Assembly: GCA_914767715.1 (NCBI GenBank)
Contig: OU612066.1
Span: 13,583,001 to 13,647,000, forward strand
Direction of reading: 5' to 3'
Length of the DNA stretch: 64,000 nt
Source of the DNA: Membranipora membranacea
Taxonomy: Eukaryota > Bryozoa > Gymnolaemata > Cheilostomatida > Membraniporidae
Shown: one piece after another, positions 38,032-48,953 of the stretch
Layout: each line of letters opens with the position of its first letter
How positions within the stretch are numbered: the first letter of the stretch is position 1
Made by a program: the position numbers and the translations under genes
The notes under the pieces: generated by a model
What the model saw: only the letters and a program-made list of their open reading frames with translations
Databases searched by the model: none
Told to the model about the DNA's origin: nothing

Positions 38032-41000
38032 ATGCTTTTTTTTCGGCCAGATCAAAAAATAGATTTGCTTCTAACTAACCTCATAAGGAGGAGCAACTCC
38101 TGCTCATCTCGAATCTGCAGACCGTTTGGCTCTGCGGCTTTTCGTTCTTCGTCAGCGTCCGTTTTAATTAGGGCCACTTTTGCTATAAAAAACATGCCAA
38201 ACGGCAGCATCGAAAAATTAAATCTCTGTTGGATTCTTATCAAACTCCGACCAGTTCAAGCTCTTATTGCCCTCATTCAACACGCCGAATATTTGAATCC
38301 TCGGATTAACAGGGGGTCACAACGCTGACTTGAAAATCCAAATATTATACCAAGGGAGGGTATCATGCTTTTTTTCGGACGGATCAAAAAATAGATTTGC
38401 TTCTAACTAACCTCATAAGGAGGAGCAACTCCTGCTCATCTCGAATCTGCAGACCGTTTGGCTCTGCGGCTTTTCGTTCTCCGTCAGCGTCCGCTTTAGT
38501 TAGGGCCACTTTTGCTATAAAAAAACATGCCAAATGGCAGCATCGAAAAATTGAATCTCTGTTGGATTCTTATCAAACTAAGACCAGTTCAAGCTCTTAT
38601 TGCCCTCATTCAACACACCGAATATTGGAATCCTCGGATTAACAGGGGGGTCACAACGCTGACTTGAAAATCAAAAAATTATACCAAGGGAGGGTATCAT
38701 GCTTTTTTTTCGGCCAGATCAAAAAATAGATTTGCTTCTAATTAACCTCATAAGGAGGAGCAACTCCTGCTCATCTCGAATCTGCAGACCGTTTGGCTCT
38801 GCGGCTTTTCGTTCTCCGCCAGCGTCCGTTTGAATTAGGGCCACTTTTGCTATAAAAAAAACATGCCAAACGGCAGCATCGAAAAATTAAATCTCTGTTG
38901 GATTCTTATCAAACTCCGACCAGTTCAAGCTCTTATTGCCCTCATTCAACAGGCCGAATATTTGAATCCTCGGATTAACAGGGGGGTCACAACGCTGACT
39001 TGAAAATCCAAAAATTATACCAAGGGAGGGTATCATGCTTTTTTTTCGGCCAGACCAAAAAATAGATTTGCTTCTAACTAACCTCATAAGGAGGAGCAAC
39101 TCCTGCTCATCTCGAATCTGCAGATCGTTTGGCTCTGCGGCTTTTCGTTCTCCGTCAGCGTCCGTTTTAATTAGGGCCACTTTTGCTATACAAAAACATG
39201 CCAAACGCCAGCATCGAAAAATTAAATCTCTGTTGGATTCTTATCTAACTCCGACCAGTTCAAGCTCTTATTGCCGTCATTCAACACGCCGAATATTAAA
39301 ATCCTTGGATTAACAGGGGGGTCACAACGCTAACTTGAAAATCCAAAAATTATACCAAGGGAGGGTATCATGCTTTTTTTTCGGCCAGATCAAAAAATAG
39401 ATTTGCTTCTAACTTACCTCATAAGGAGGAGCAACTCCTGCTCATCTCGAATCTGCAGACCGTTTGGCTCTGTGGCTTTTCGTTCTCCGTCGGCAGTCGT
39501 TTTAATTAGGGCCACTTTTGCTATTAAAAAACATGCAAAAAGGCAGCATCGAAAAATTAAATCTCTGTTGGATTCTTATCAANNNNNNNNNNNNNNNNNN
39601 NNNNNNNNNNNNNNNNNNNNNNNNNNNNNNNNNNNNNNNNNNNNNNNNNNNNNNNNNNNNNNNNNNNNNNNNNNNNNNNNNNNNNNNNNNNNNNNNNNNN
39701 NNNNNNNNNNNNNNNNNNNNNNNNNNNNNNNNNNNNNNNNNNNNNNNNNNNNNNNNNNNNNNNNNNNNNNNNNNNNNNNNNNACTCCGACCAGTTCAAGC
39801 TCTTATTGCCCTCATTCAACACGGCGAATATTGGAATCCTCGGATTAACAGGGGGGTCACAACGCTGACTTGAAAATCCAAAAATTATATCAAGGGAGGG
39901 TATCATGCTTTTTTTTCGTCCAGATCAAAAAATATCTTTGCTTCTAACTAACCTCATAAGGAGGAGCAACTCCTGCTCATCTCCAATCTGCAGACCGTTT
40001 GCCTCTGCGGCTTTTTGTTCTCCGTCAGCGTCCGTTTTAATTAGGGCCACTTTTGCTATAAAAAAACATGCAAAACGGCAGCATCGAAAAATTAAATCTC
40101 TGTTGGATTCTTATCAAACTCCGACCAGTTCAAGCTCTTATTGCCCTCATTCAACACGCCGAATATTGGAATCCTCGGATTAACAGGGGGGTCACAACGC
40201 TGACTTGAAAATCCAAAAATTATACCAATGGAGGGTATTATGCTTTTTTTTCGGCCGGATCAAAAAATAGATTTGCTTTTAACTAACCTCAGAAGGAGGA
40301 GCAACTCCTGCTCATCTCGAATATGCAGACCGTTTGGCTCTGCGGCTTTTCGTTCTCCGTCAGCGTCCGTTTTAATTAGGGCCACTTTTGCTATAAAAAA
40401 ACATGCTAAACGGCAGCATCGAAAAATTAAATCTCTGTTGGATTCTTATCAAAGTCTGACCAGTTCAAGCTCTTATTGCCCTCATCCGACACGTCGAATA
40501 TTGGAATCCTCGGATTAACAGGGGGGTCACAACGCTGACTTGAAAATACAAAAATGATACCAAGGGAGAGTATCATGCTTTTTTTTCGGCCAGATCAAAA
40601 AATAGATTTGCTTCTAACTAACCTCATAAGGAGGAGCAACTCCTGCTCATCTCGAATCTGCAGACCGTTTGGCTCTGCGGCTTTTCGTTCTCCGTCAGCG
40701 TCTTTTTAATTAGGGCCACTTTTGCTATAAAAAAATATGCCAAACGGTAGCATCGAAAAATTAAATCTCTGTTGGATTCTTATCAAACTCCGACCAGTTC
40801 AAGCTCTTATTGCCCTCATTCAACACGCCGAATTTTGGAATCCTCGGATTAACAGGGGGGTCACAACGCTGACTTGAAAATCCAAAAATTATGCCAAGGG
40901 AGGGTATCATGCTTTTTTTTTGGCCAGATCAAAAAATAGATTTGCTTCTAACTAACCTTATAAGGAGGAGCAACTCCTGCTCATCTCGAATCTGCAGACC

Positions 41001-42585
41001 GTTTGGCTCTGCGGCTTTTCGTTCTCCGTCAGCGTCCGTTTTAATTAGGGCCACTTTTGCTATAAAAAAACATGCCAAACGGCAGCATCGAAAAATTAAA
41101 TCTCTGTTGGATTCTTATCAAACTCCGACCAGTTCAAGCTCTTACTGCCCTCATTCAACACGCCGAATATTTGAATCCTCGGATTAACAGGGGGGTCACA
41201 ACGCTGACTTGAAAATCCAAAAATTATACCAAGGGAGGGTATCATGCTTTTTTTTCGGCCAGATCAAAAAATAGATTTGCTTCTAACTAACCTCATAAGG
41301 AGGAGCAACTCCTGCTCATCTCGAATCTGCAGACCGTTTGGCTCTGCGGCTTTTCGTTCTCCGTCAGCGTCCGTTTTAATTAGGGCCACTTTTGCTATAA
41401 AAAAACATGCCAAACAGCAGCATCGAAAAATTAAATCTCTGTTGGATTCTTATCAAACTCTGACCAGTTCAAGCTCTTATTGCCCTCATTCAACACGCCG
41501 AATATTGGAATCCTCGGATTAACAGGGGGGTCACAACGCTGACTTGAAAATCCAAAAATTATACCAAGGGAGGGTGTCATGCTTTTTTTTCGGCCAGATC
41601 AAAAAATAGATTTGCTTCTAACTAACCTCATAAGGAGGAGCAACTCCTGCTCATCTCGAAACTGCAGACTGTTTGGCTCTGCGGCTTTTCGTTCTCCGTC
41701 AGCGTCCGTTTTAATTAGGGCAACTTTTGCTATAAAAAAAACATGCCAAACGGCAGCATCGAAAAATTAAATCTCTGTTGGATTCTTATCAAACTCCGAC
41801 CAGTTCAAGCTCTTATTGCCCTCATTCAACACGCCGAATATTGGAATCCTTGGATTAACAGGGGGGTCACAACGCTGACTTGAAAATCCAAAAATTATAC
41901 CAAGGGAGGGTATCATGCTTTTTTTTTGGCCAGATCAAAAAAATAGATTTGCTTCTAACTAACCTCATAAGGAGGAGCAACTCCTGCTCATCTCGAATCT
42001 GCAGACCGTTTGGCTCTGCGGCTTTTCGTTCTCCGTCGGCGTTCGTTTTAATTAGGGCCACTTTTGCTATAGAAAAACATGCCAAACGGCAGCATCAAAA
42101 AATTAAATCTCTGTTGGATTCTTATCAAACTCCGACCAGCTCAAGCTCTTATTGCCCTCATTCAACACGGCGAATATTGGAATCCTCGGATTAACAGGGG
42201 GGTCACAACGCTGACTTGAAAATCCAAAAATTATACCAAGGGAGGGTATCATGCTTTTTTTTCGGCCAGATCAAAAAATATCTTTGCTTCTAACCAACCT
42301 CATAAGGAGGAGCAACTCCTGCTCATCTCGAATCTGCAGAACGTTTGGCTCCGCGGCTTTTCGTTCTCCGTCAGCGTCCGTTTTAATTAGGGCCACTTTT
42401 GCTATAAAAAAACATGCCAAACAGCAGCATCGAAAAATTAAATCTCTGTTGGATTCTTATCAAACTCCGACCAGTTCAAGCTCTTATTGCCCTCATTCAA
42501 CACGCCGAATATTTGAATCCTCGGATTAACAGGGGGGTCACAACGCTGACTTGAAAATCCAAAAATTATACCAAGGGAGGGTATC
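38032..42585 (+). repeat. 21-monomer repeat, partial copy 3 (13 monomers), with N gap
   Basis: The monomers start at 38032, 38365, 38699, 39035, 39370, 39905, 40240, 40575, 40909, 41244, 41579, 41915 and 42251. They match 31000-35353 at shift 7032 before the gap and 7232 after it; the difference is exactly the 200 N. The copy leaves the 21-mer order within monomer 42251, where an 11-monomer duplication begins. Changes not in copies 1 and 2 include CACTTTTGC at 39370 (copies 1 and 2 have CACTTTGGC) and GGGTATTATG at 40240. Confidence 0.88.
39583..39782. other. Assembly gap, 200 N, inside one monomer
   Basis: There are exactly 200 N. The left flank ends CTTATCAA and the right flank begins ACTCCGACC. 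Joined without the N they rebuild the uninterrupted monomer sequence and the correct subtype, as in 43257-43591. The adjacent monomer starts are 535 bp apart, which is 335 plus 200. The length is a fixed placeholder and does not measure missing DNA. Confidence 0.98.
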
Positions 42586-42921
42586 ATGCTTTTTTTTCGG
42601 CCAGACCAAAAAATAGATTTGCTTCTAATTAACCTCATAAGGAGGAGCAACTCCTGCTCATCTCGAATCTGCAGACCGTTTGGCTCTGCGGCTTTTCGTT
42701 CTCCGCCAGCGTCCGTTTGAATTAGGGCCACTTTTGCTATAAAAAAAACATGCCAAACGGCAGCATCGAAAAATTAAATCTCTGTTGGATTCTTATCAAA
42801 CTCCGACCAGTTCAAGCTCTTATTGCCCTCATTCAACAGGCCGAATATTTGAATCCTCGGATTAACAGGGGGGTCACAACGCTGACTTGAAAATCCAAAA
42901 ATTATACCAAGGGAGGGTATC
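42251..42921 (+). repeat. Mosaic monomers at the 11-mer duplication junction
   Basis: Monomer 42251 begins as the 18946/35019 subtype (ATATCTTTGC, AGAACGTTTGGCTCCGCGG) but ends with AATATTTGAATCC instead of AATATTGGAATCC. Monomer 42586 starts with CGGCCAGACC, the mark of the 15930 subtype. It then switches to the 15594 subtype (CTAATTAACC, CCGCCAGCG) at about 42625. At least two template switches in about 120 bp are needed. Confidence 0.68.
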
Positions 42922-45900
42922 ATGCTTTTTTTTCGGCCAGACCAAAAAATAGATTTGCTTCTAACTAACCTCATAAGGAGGAGCAACTCCTGCTCATCTC
43001 GAATCTGCAGATCGTTTGGCTCTGCGGCTTTTCGTTCTCCGTCAGCGTCCGTTTTAATTAGGGCCACTTTTGCTATACAAAAACATGCCAAACGCCAGCA
43101 TCGAAAAATTAAATCTCTGTTGGATTCTTATCTAACTCCGACCAGTTCAAGCTCTTATTGCCGTCATTCAACACGCCGAATATTAAAATCCTTGGATTAA
43201 CAGGGGGGTCACAACGCTAACTTGAAAATCCAAAAATTATACCAAGGGAGGGTATCATGCTTTTTTTTCGGCCAGATCAAAAAATAGATTTGCTTCTAAC
43301 TTACCTCATAAGGAGGAGCAACTCCTGCTCATCTCGAATCTGCAGACCGTTTGGCTCTGTGGCTTTTCGTTCTCCGTCGGCAGTCGTTTTAATTAGGGCC
43401 ACTTTTGCTATTAAAAAACATGCAAAAAGGCAGCATCGAAAAATTAAATCTCTGTTGGATTCTTATCAAACTCCGACCAGTTCAAGCTCTTATTGCCCTC
43501 ATTCAACACGGCGAATATTGAAATCCTCGGATTAACAGGGGGGTCACAACGCTGACTTGAAAATCCAAAAATTATATCAAGGGAGGGTATCATGCTTTTT
43601 TTTCGTCCAGATCAAAAAATATCTTTGCTTCTAACTAACCTCATAAGGAGGAGCAACTCCTGCTCATCTCCAATCTGCAGACCGTTTGCCTCTGCGGCTT
43701 TTTGTTCTCCGTCAGCGTCCGTTTTAATTAGGGCCACTTTTGCTATAAAAAAACATGCAAAACGGCAGCATCGAAAAATTAAATCTCTGTTGGATTCTTA
43801 TCAAACTCCGACCAGTTCAAGCTCTTATTGCCCTCATTCAACACGCCGAATATTGGAATCCTCGGATTAACAGGGGGGTCACAACGCTGACTTGAAAATC
43901 CAAAAATTATACCAATGGAGGGTATTATGCTTTTTTTTTCGGCCGGATCAAAAAATAGATTTGCTTTTAACTAACCTCAGAAGGAGGAGCAACTCCTGCT
44001 CATCTCGAATATGCAGACCGTTTGGCTCTGCGGCTTTTCGTTCTCCGTCAGCGTCCGTTTTAATTAGGGCCACTTTTGCTATAAAAAAACATGCTAAACG
44101 GCAGCATCGAAAAATTAAATCTCTGTTGGATTCTTATCAAAGTCTGACCAGTTCAAGCTCTTATTGCCCTCATCCGACACGTCGAATATTGGAATCTTCG
44201 GATTAACAGGGGGGTCACAACGCTGACTTGAAAATACAAAAATGATACCAAGGGAGAGTATCATGCTTTTTTTTCGGCCAGATCAAAAAATAGATTTGCT
44301 TCTAACTAACCTCATAAGGAGGAGCAACTCCTGCTCATCTCGAATCTGCAGACCGTTTGGCTCTGCGGCTTTTCGTTCTCCGTCAGCGTCTTTTTAATTA
44401 GGGCCACTTTTGCTATAAAAAAACATGCCAAGCGGTAGCATCGAAAAATTAAATCTCTGTTGGATTCTTATCAAACTCCGACCAGTTCAAGCTCTTATTG
44501 CCCTCATTCAACACGCCGAATTTTGGAATCCTCGGATTAACAGGGGGGTCACAACGCTGACTTGAAAATCCAAAAATTATACCAAGGGAGGGTATCATGC
44601 TTTTTTTTTGGCCAGATCAAAAAATAGATTTGCTTCTAACTAACCTTATAAGGAGGAGCAACTCCTGCTCATCTCGAATCTGCAGACCGTTTGGCTCTGC
44701 GGCTTTTCGTTCTCCGTCAGCGTCCGTTTTAATTAGGGCCACTTTTGCTATAAAAAAACATGCCAAACGGCAGCATCGAAAAATTAAATCTCTGTTGGAT
44801 TCTTATCAAACTCCGACCAGTTCAAGCTCTTACTGCCCTCATTCAACACGCCGAATATTTGAATCCTCGGATTAACAGGGGGGTCACAACGCTGACTTGA
44901 AAATCCAAAAATTATACCAAGGGAGGGTATCATGCTTTTTTTTCGGCCAGATCAAAAAATAGATTTGCTTCTAACTAACCTCATAAGGAGGAGCAACTCC
45001 TGCTCATCTCGAATCTGCAGACCGTTTGGCTCTGCGGCTTTTCGTTCTCCGTCAGCGTCCGTTTTAATTAGGGCCACTTTTGCTATAAAAAAACATGCCA
45101 AACAGCAGCATCGAAAAATTAAATCTCTGTTGGATTCTTATCAAACTCTGACCAGTTCAAGCTCTTATTGCCCTCATTCAACACGCCGAATATTGGAATC
45201 CTCGGATTAACAGGGGGGTCACAACGCTGACTTGAAAATCAAAAAAATTATACCAAGGGAGGGTGTCATGCTTTTTTTTCGGCCAGATCAAAAAATAGAT
45301 TTGCTTCTAACTAACCTCATAAGGAGGAGCAACTCCTGCTCATCTCGAAACTGCAGACTGTTTGGCTCTGCGGCTTTTCGTTCTCCGTCAGCGTCCGTTT
45401 TAATTAGGGCAACTTTTGCTATAAAAAAAACATGCCAAACGGCAGCATCGAAAAATTAAATCTCTGTTGGATTCTTATCAAACTCCGACCAGTTCAAGCT
45501 CTTATTGCCCTCATTCAACACGCCGAATATTGGAATCCTTGGATTAACAGGGGGGTCACAACGCTGACTTGAAAATCCAAAAATTATACCAAGGGAGGGT
45601 ATCATGCTTTTTTTTTGGCCAGATCAAAAAAATAGATTTGCTTCTAACTAACCTCATAAGGAGCAGCAACTCCTGCTCATCTCGAATCTGCAGACCGTTT
45701 GGCTCTGCGGCTTTTCGTTCTCCGTCGGCGTTCGTTTTAATTAGGGCCACTTTTGCTATAGAAAAACATGCCAAACGGCAGCATCAAAAAATTAAATCTC
45801 TGTTGGATTCTTATCAAACTCCGACCAGTTCAAGCTCTTATTGCCCTCATTCAACACGGCGAATATTGGAATCCTCGGATTAACAGGGGGGTCACAACGC

Positions 45901-46274
45901 TGACTTGAAAATCCAAAAATTATACCAAGGGAGGGTATCATGCTTTTTTTTCGGCCAGATCAAAAAATATCTTTGCTTCTAACCAACCTCATAAGGAGGA
46001 GCAACTCCTGCTCATCTCGAATCTGCAGAACGTTTGGCTCCGCGGCTTTTCGTTCTCCGTCAGCGTCCGTTTTAATTAGGGCCACTTTTGCTATAAAAAA
46101 ACATGCCAAACAGCAGCATCGAAAAATTAAATCTCTGTTGGATTCTTATCAAACTCCGACCAGTTCAAGCTCTTATTGCCCTCATTCAACACGCCGAATA
46201 TTGGAATCCTCGGATTAACAGGGGGGTCACAACGCTGACTTGAAAATCTAAAAATTATACCAAGGGAGGGTGTC
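42586..46274 (+). repeat. 11-monomer duplication, copy 2 (3.69 kb)
   Basis: The monomers start at 42586, 42922, 43257, 43592, 43927, 44263, 44597, 44932, 45268, 45604 and 45940. They match 38699-42585 one for one at a shift of 3686-3689 bp after removing the 200 N. Variants absent from the other 21-mer copies are shared by the two 11-mer copies (CACTTTTGC at 39370/43257, GGGTATTATG at 40240/43927), so the duplication is recent. Scattered private differences exist: GCCAAGCGG at about 44430, GGAGCAGCAAC at about 45661, CCAGCTCAAG at about 42137 in copy 1 and TATTGAAATCC at about 43517. Confidence 0.88.
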
Positions 46275-47949
46275 ATGCTTTTTTTTCGGCCAGATCAAAA
46301 AATAGATTTGCTTCTAACTAACCTCATAAGGAGGAGCAACTCCTGCTCATCTCGAATCTGCAGACTGTTTGGCTCTGCGGCTTTTCGTTCCCCGTCAGCG
46401 TCCGCTTTAATTAGGGCCACTTTTGCTATAAAAAAACATGCCAAATGGCAGCATCGAAAAATTGAATCTCTGTTGGATTCTTATCAAACTAAGACCAGTT
46501 CAAGCTCTTATTGCCCTCATTCAACACGCCGAATATTGCAATCCTTGGATTAACAGGGGGGTCACAACGCTGACTTGAAAATCAAAAAATTATACCAAGG
46601 GAGGGTATCATGCTTTTTTTTCGGCCAGATCAAAAAATAGATTTGCTTCTAACTAACCTCATAAGGAGGAGCAACTTCTGCTCATCTCGAATCTGCAGAC
46701 CGTTTGGCTCTGCGGCTTTTCGTTCTCCGCCAGCGTCCGTTTGAATTAGGGCCACTTTTGCTATAAAAAAAACATGCCAAACGGCAGCATCGAAAAATTA
46801 AATCTCTGTTGGATTCTTATCAAACTCCGACCAGTTCAAGCTCTTATTGCCCTCATTCAACACGCCGAATATTTGAATCCTCGGATTAACAGGGGGGTCA
46901 CAACGCTGACTTGAAAATCCAAAAATTATACCAAGGGACGGTATCATGCGTTTTTTTCGGCCAGACCAAAAAATAGATTTGCTTCTAACTAACCTCATAA
47001 GGAGGAGCAACTCCTGCTCATCTCGAATCTGCAGATCGTTTGGCTCTGCGGCTTTTCGTTCTCCGTCAGCGTCCGTTTTAATTAGGGCCACTTTTGCTAT
47101 ACAAAAACATGCCAAACGCCAGCATCGAAAAATTAAATCTCTGTTGGAATCCTATCTAACTCCGACCAGTTCAAGCTCTTATTGCCGTCATTCAACACGC
47201 CGAATATTAAAATCCTTGGATTAACAGGGGGGTCACAACGCTAACTTGAAAATCCAAAAATTATACCAAGGGAGGGTATCATGCTTTTTTTTCGGCCAGA
47301 TCAAAAAATAGATTTGCTTCTAACTAACCTCATAAGGAGGAGCAACTCCTGCTCATCTCGAATCTGCAGACCGTTTGGCTCTGTGGCTTTTCGTTCTCCG
47401 TCGGCGTTCGTTTTAATTAGGGCCACTTTTGCTATTAAAAAACATGCCAAACGGCAGCATCGAAAAATTAAATCTCTGTTGGATTCTTATCAAACTCCGA
47501 CCAGTTCAAGCTCTTATTGTCCTCATTCAACACGCCGAATATTTGAATCCTCGGATTAACAGGGGGGTCACAACGCTGACTTGAAAATCCAAATATTATA
47601 CCAAGGGAGGGTATCATGCTTTTTTTCGGACAGATCAAAAAATAGATTTGCTTCTAACTAACCTCATAAGGAGGAGCAACTCCTGCTCATCTCGAATCTG
47701 CAGACCGTTTGGCTCTGCGGCTTTTCGTTCTCCGTCGGCGTTCGTTTTAATTAGGGCCACTTTTGCTATAAAAAAACATGCAAAACGGCAGCATCGAAAA
47801 ATTAAATCTCTGTTGGATTCTTATCAAACTCCGACCAGTTCAAGCTCTTATTGCCCTCATTCAACACGCCGAATATTGGAATCCTCGGATTAACAGGGGG
47901 GTCACAACGCTGACTTGAAAATCCAAAAATTATACCAATGGAGGGTATC
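46275..47949 (+). repeat. Mosaic segment related to 27652-29326
   Basis: The monomers start at 46275, 46610, 46946, 47281 and 47616 and align with 27652, 27987, 28323, 28658 and 28993 at a constant shift of 18623 bp. The preceding monomer 45940 also aligns (27317). Markers are CCCCGTCAGCG, CCGCCAGCG, GGGACGGTATCATG with CAGACC, SVAF-type CTCTGTGGC, and T7 with CGGACAG. Monomer 46946 has a private ATGCGTTTTTTTCGG. Confidence 0.83.
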
Positions 47950-48618
47950 ATGCTTTTTTTTCGGCCGGATCAAAAAATAGATTTGCTTTTAACTAACCTC
48001 AGAAGGAGGAGCAACTCCTGCTCATCTCGAATATGCAGACCGTTTGGCTCTGCGGCTTTTCGTTCTCCGTCAGCGTCCGTTTTAATTAGGGCCACTTTTG
48101 CTATAAAAAAACATGCTAAACGGCAGCATCGAAAAATTAAATCTCTGTTGGATTCTTATCAAAGTCTGACCAGTTCAAGCTCTTATTGCCCTCATCCGAC
48201 ACGTCGAATATTGGAATCCTCGGATTAACAGGGGGGTCACAACGCTGACTTGAAAATACAAAAATGATACCAAGGGAGAGTATCATGCTTTTTTTTCGGC
48301 CAGATCAAAAAATAGATTTGCTTCTAACTAACCTCATAAGGAGGAGCAACTCCTGCTCATCTCGAATCTGCAGACCGTTTGGCTCTGCGGCTTTTCGTTC
48401 TCCGTCAGCGTCTTTTTAATTAGGGCCACTTTTGCTATAAAAAAACATGCCAAACGGTAGCATCGAAAAATTAAATCTCTGTTGGATTCTTATCAAACTC
48501 CGACCAGTTCAAGCTCTTATTGCCCTCATTCAACACGCCGAATTTTGGAATCCTCGGATTAACAGGGGGGTCACAACGCTGACTTGAAAATCCAAAAATT
48601 ATACCAAGGGAGGGTATC
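47950..48618 (+). repeat. Mosaic segment related to 16935-17603
   Basis: Monomers 47950 and 48285 match 16935 and 17270, with CTCAGAAGGAGG plus AATATGCAG, then GGGAGAGTATCATG and CAGCGTCTTTTTAATTAGG. The next monomer, 48619, starts as the 17604 type and then switches; it is listed separately. Confidence 0.82.
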
Positions 48619-48953
48619 ATGCTTTTTTTTTGGCCAGATCAAAAAATAGATTTGCTTCTAACTAACCTTATAAGGAGGAGCAACTCCTGCTCATCTCGAA
48701 TCTGCAGACCGTTTGGCTCTGCGGCTTTTCGTTCTCCGTCAGCGTCCGTTTTAATTAGGGCCACTTTTGCTATAAAAAAACATGCCAAACGGCAGCATCG
48801 AAAAATTAAATCTCTGTTGGATTCTTATCAAACTCCGACCAGTTCAAGCTCTTACTGCCCTCATTCAACACGCCGAATATTGGAATCCTCGGATTAACAG
48901 GGGGGTCACAACGCTGACTTGAAAATCCAAATATTATACCAAGGGAGGGTATC
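48619..48953 (+). repeat. Hybrid monomer marking a six-monomer deletion
   Basis: The 5' three quarters carry the 17604 marks (TTTTTTTTTGGCCAG, ACCTTATAAGG, CTTACTGCCC). The 3' end carries AATATTGGAATCC and AAATCCAAATATTATACC, as in the 19616/29327 subtype, and the next monomer is the 19951 type (ATCATGG). In the 21-mer the 17604 and 19951 types lie 2347 bp apart; here they are 335 bp apart. The switch lies between about 48855 and 48882. Confidence 0.82.

Noticed and set aside
38699-46274. False duplication caused by overlapping contig ends at the gap
   Set aside because: The gap lies inside the first copy, not between copies, and each copy has private substitutions. Read depth would still be needed to close the question.
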